DNA of 5,872 nt from assembly GCA_024654605.1 (NCBI GenBank), contig JANLHH010000097.1, positions 1 through 5,872 of the forward strand. Direction: 5' to 3'. The stretch is from Patescibacteria group bacterium (GTDB taxonomy: Bacteria > Patescibacteriota > Minisyncoccia > Phycocordibacterales > JANLHH01). Within the stretch, counting starts at the first letter, position 1; the number at the start of each line of letters is the position of its first letter. The translations under genes and the position numbers were made by a program. Of this stretch, positions 3,732 through 5,872 are shown in pieces. The notes under the pieces were generated by a model. It ran no database searches. It worked only from the letters and a program-made list of their open reading frames with translations, and was not told the origin of the DNA.

Positions 3732-5872
3732 ATGAAAACATTAAAAAACATAGTTACATACGGAGCATTTGCGTTTGTCGCCTTGACTACGCTTGTTTCG
3801 GTTGCGACTGCCGCTTCTGCGGCTACGTTCAACAACGATCCTGCTGACTACGCAACGCTTCGGGTGAGCAACTACACCGACAATCCCGGTTGTACCACTT
3901 GTTGGTCTTCTTCGGTCTCTGCCGACGCGGGCGACACGGTGTCGTTTTCTATTTACTACCACAATACGTCAAACGAAACAGCACAGAACGTGCGTGTGCG
4001 TTTGGTACCACAGTCCACCGGTGTAAGCACAGCACACTCTTTTACCGCATACCTCTTTGCTGACAATGCTTCGCAAGTGCTTGGTACCGCGAATGTCCAA
4101 CTCACGAGTAGTCAGTCAATGACCTATATTTCAGGCAACACCTATTGGTATCCTAATCAGACACAGTCAAATCCGGCAACTCTTCTCAATGGGCAGAGCG
4201 GGTCCGAAGTGTTTAGCTCAAACGGGCTTTATATCGGCAATATCGCTCCCGGATGGAGTACTCAGGGTTCGGTGGTCATGCGCTTTTTGGTAAGCGGCAC
4301 CGATGGGGGAGGACAGCAACCTTCTGTCACCACCAACTCCGCGACGAACATTACGCAATCATCCGCTCAATTGAACGGCTATGTTAACCCAAATAATACT
4401 TCCAATACCACGCGTTGGTTTGAGTGGGGCACAACCCAGTCTCTCGGCAATGCGACGGTGCACTACAATCAAAGCTATGCCGGCAACTTTAGCGAGAGCA
4501 TTTCAGGTCTCGCATACAATACCACCTATTATTTTAGAGCAGTAGCACAGAACAATGCTGGTACCTCATATGGTTCAATTTTGAGCTTTTACACTAGTGG
4601 TAGTGGTGGTAGCGGGCTTCCTTCCGTCACGACTTATCCCGCAGAAGGCATAGGAGAAAACTTTGCTATCCTTAAGGGATATGTGGACCCCAACAACACA
4701 ACGAATACTAGCAGATGGTTTGAGTGGGGCACTAATAGCTATTCACTTACCAATACGACCATTAAGTTGGGCCAAGGTTCTAATGCGGGAACATTCAATG
4801 AAACCCTGACTGGACTTTCTTCCGGCACTACCTACTATTACCGAGCCGTTGCCCAAAATGGCGCAGGCACGGTCTACGGAGGCATTCAGAGTTTCATGAC
4901 AACGGGTACTGGTGGCGGTACCCAGCAGCCATTCGTCTCGACGAATTCTGCGACAAACATCACTCAAAGTTCCGCGACTTTGAACGGATATGTAAATCCA
5001 TATAGTACCTACAATGCTACGCGTTGGTTTGAGTGGGGCACAACCCAGTCTCTCGGCAACAAAACGAATACCATTTCTCATGGTTCTACCGCTATGAATG
5101 TGAGCGACACGATCGCGGGTCTCGCCAACAACACCACCTATTACTTTAGGGTTGTGGCGCAGAATTCTTACGGCACGACATACGGGAACATTTTGAGTTT
5201 CGTCACGGGTACGGGAACTATTTATGGCACCAATCCGCCGACAGCCATTACCAACCTCGCAATAAATATTGACCACGACAGCGCGCGTTTGAACGGACTT
5301 GCATTAGTCTCCGGTAATGTCTTTACGAACGGATGGTTTGAGTGGGGAACAAGCCAATCGCTTGGCTTCACGACAGCAAGCCAGGGTCTTGGGAGCGCCT
5401 CTTCAATGGCGTTCATACATTCAATGTTCGGACTTTCTCCGAACACAACCTACTACTATCGCGCCGTAGCGCAGAACGCAAATGGTACGAGTTACGGTAG
5501 TATCTTGAACTTTAGAACCAATTCACTTCCCTATTATCCTCCAACAACACCTCAACCGCCTACCTATGTTGCTCCGAGTGTACGTGCGGTGACAATCACG
5601 AAGACGCTTGTCAATCTTGATTCTTTAAATGGCACCGATACATCAATCGCGGCGCTCAAAGGAGAGACAGTACGCTTCAATGTTGAAGTGCGCAACACGG
5701 GAGATATCACACTTGAGGATGTGGTAATCAAAGATCGCATTCCTTATTATGTGGAGTTTGCAAATGCAGAGGAAAAGGGAAGCTACAACAGCCCACAACG
5801 TGAAGTTGTCTGGTACATCGGGAACCTCGCGCCTCGTGAGGCGAGAAGTGTCACTCTTGATGTGGTGATAAC
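3732..5872 (+). CDS. large modular surface protein: four Fn3-like modules and a DUF11 domain (3' end outside window)
   Basis: The frame is open from the ATG at 3732 to the window end (713 codons plus two bases). Residues 1-30 are a signal peptide (hydrophobic core about 11-25, cut after ASA). Residues 31-190 form a beta-rich N-terminal domain with CxxC (C54, C57) and the segment SFSIYYHNTSNETAQNVRVR, similar in style to DUF11/S-layer-type domains. Four Fn3-like modules follow (197-288, 297-391, 400-492, 502-596), each with WFEWGT in the first half and TTYYFRAVAQN near the end, joined by Gly/Ser/Thr linkers. A proline-rich linker (about 597-616) leads to a DUF11-like domain (617 onward; KGETVRFNVEVRNTGDITLE, then VVWYIGNLAPREA). 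It is probably displayed on the cell surface for adhesion or as envelope structure. Any C-terminal anchor lies beyond the window. The start has a weak translation signal; GTG 3702 is an alternative. Confidence 0.9.
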   Translation, partial: MKTLKNIVTYGAFAFVALTTLVSVATAASAATFNNDPADYATLRVSNYTDNPGCTTCWSSSVSADAGDTVSFSIYYHNTSNETAQNVRVRLVPQSTGVSTAHSFTAYLFADNASQVLGTANVQLTSSQSMTYISGNTYWYPNQTQSNPATLLNGQSGSEVFSSNGLYIGNIAPGWSTQGSVVMRFLVSGTDGGGQQPSVTTNSATNITQSSAQLNGYVNPNNTSNTTRWFEWGTTQSLGNATVHYNQSYAGNFSESISGLAYNTTYYFRAVAQNNAGTSYGSILSFYTSGSGGSGLPSVTTYPAEGIGENFAILKGYVDPNNTTNTSRWFEWGTNSYSLTNTTIKLGQGSNAGTFNETLTGLSSGTTYYYRAVAQNGAGTVYGGIQSFMTTGTGGGTQQPFVSTNSATNITQSSATLNGYVNPYSTYNATRWFEWGTTQSLGNKTNTISHGSTAMNVSDTIAGLANNTTYYFRVVAQNSYGTTYGNILSFVTGTGTIYGTNPPTAITNLAINIDHDSARLNGLALVSGNVFTNGWFEWGTSQSLGFTTASQGLGSASSMAFIHSMFGLSPNTTYYYRAVAQNANGTSYGSILNFRTNSLPYYPPTTPQPPTYVAPSVRAVTITKTLVNLDSLNGTDTSIAALKGETVRFNVEVRNTGDITLEDVVIKDRIPYYVEFANAEEKGSYNSPQREVVWYIGNLAPREARSVTLDVVI
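4410..4450 (+). repeat. 41-bp perfect direct repeat, copy in module 1
   Basis: This block, encoding TRWFEWGTTQSLG and the first two bases of the next Asn codon, is identical base for base to 5019-5059. The copies are 609 bp (203 codons) apart and in the same frame. Confidence 0.9.
5019..5059 (+). repeat. 41-bp perfect direct repeat, copy in module 3
   Basis: Second copy of the block at 4410-4450. Sequence just outside the block differs at many synonymous sites between modules 1 and 3, so the identity is not explained by overall recent duplication of whole modules. Confidence 0.9.

Larger units (their letters stand above)
4320..5519 (+). repeat. array of four Fn3-like protein modules
   Basis: Modules lie at 4320-4595, 4620-4904, 4929-5207 and 5235-5519. 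The Trp that opens WFEWG falls at residues 229, 329, 432 and 535, a period of 100 to 103 residues. Shared landmarks in order are LNGYVNP or LKGYVDP, WFEWGT, GLxxxTTYYFR, AVAQN and SFxT. Module 4 is the most diverged: it lacks the GYVNP element and has LNGLALVSGN instead. Linkers between the modules are short and Gly/Thr/Ser-rich. Confidence 0.88.

Noticed and set aside
4743..5276. 177-codon open frame on the minus strand inside the surface-protein gene
   Set aside because: It is antisense to the Fn3-like modules, and its content simply mirrors their repeat structure; no start signal is seen.

Overview
The window looks like a piece of a bacterial chromosome from the Patescibacteria / Candidate Phyla Radiation (Parcubacteria-like). 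This is inferred from three things: a GspE/PilB-type assembly ATPase, a large secreted protein with tandem Fn3-like modules carrying the WFEWGT motif followed by a DUF11 domain, and small exported proteins of unknown family. To my knowledge that style of surface protein is common in Parcubacteria, but no phylogenetic marker is present, so the placement is moderate only. TGA is used as a normal stop (end of the ATPase gene), which argues against a UGA-recoded lineage such as Gracilibacteria.

Layout: (1) Bases 1-102 may hold the last 33 codons of a plus-strand gene, followed by a clear intrinsic terminator (141-179). (2) Bases 201-1889, minus strand, hold a complete 562-residue type IV pilus/type II secretion assembly ATPase (PilB/GspE family) with all hallmark motifs, convergent with the upstream gene. 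(3) A 131-bp divergent region (1890-2020) carries a near-consensus sigma70-type promoter facing right. (4) Bases 2021-2716 encode a probable lipoprotein with a Tyr/Arg/Gly-rich tail. (5) Bases 2717-2905 hold a long terminator-like hairpin, a second nested inverted repeat, and a probable promoter whose -35 lies inside a small dyad. (6) Bases 2906-3589 encode a secreted protein with five cysteines and a low-complexity Asn/Gln, then Gly-Gly-X, then Pro/Asn/Gly tail, closed by a strong hairpin terminator. (7) From 3732 to the window end an open reading frame encodes the first 713 residues of a modular surface protein: signal peptide, N-terminal domain with a CxxC, four Fn3-like modules, a proline-rich linker and the start of a DUF11 domain. 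It continues beyond base 5872.

Together, all three rightward genes code for exported envelope or surface proteins, and each appears to be its own transcription unit: genes 2 and 3 are each followed by a hairpin, and each has its own promoter-like sequence. The leftward gene drives assembly or secretion of pilin-like filaments. A functional link between the ATPase and the exported proteins is possible, but it rests on adjacency only. The most informative sequence-level observation is a 41-bp perfectly identical block shared by Fn3-like modules 1 and 3, flanked by sequence in which the same amino acids are written with different codons. This is a signature of local gene conversion or recombination in the repeat array. 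I found no CRISPR array, tRNA, rRNA, insertion sequence or integrase, and no convincing previously undescribed multi-gene system.
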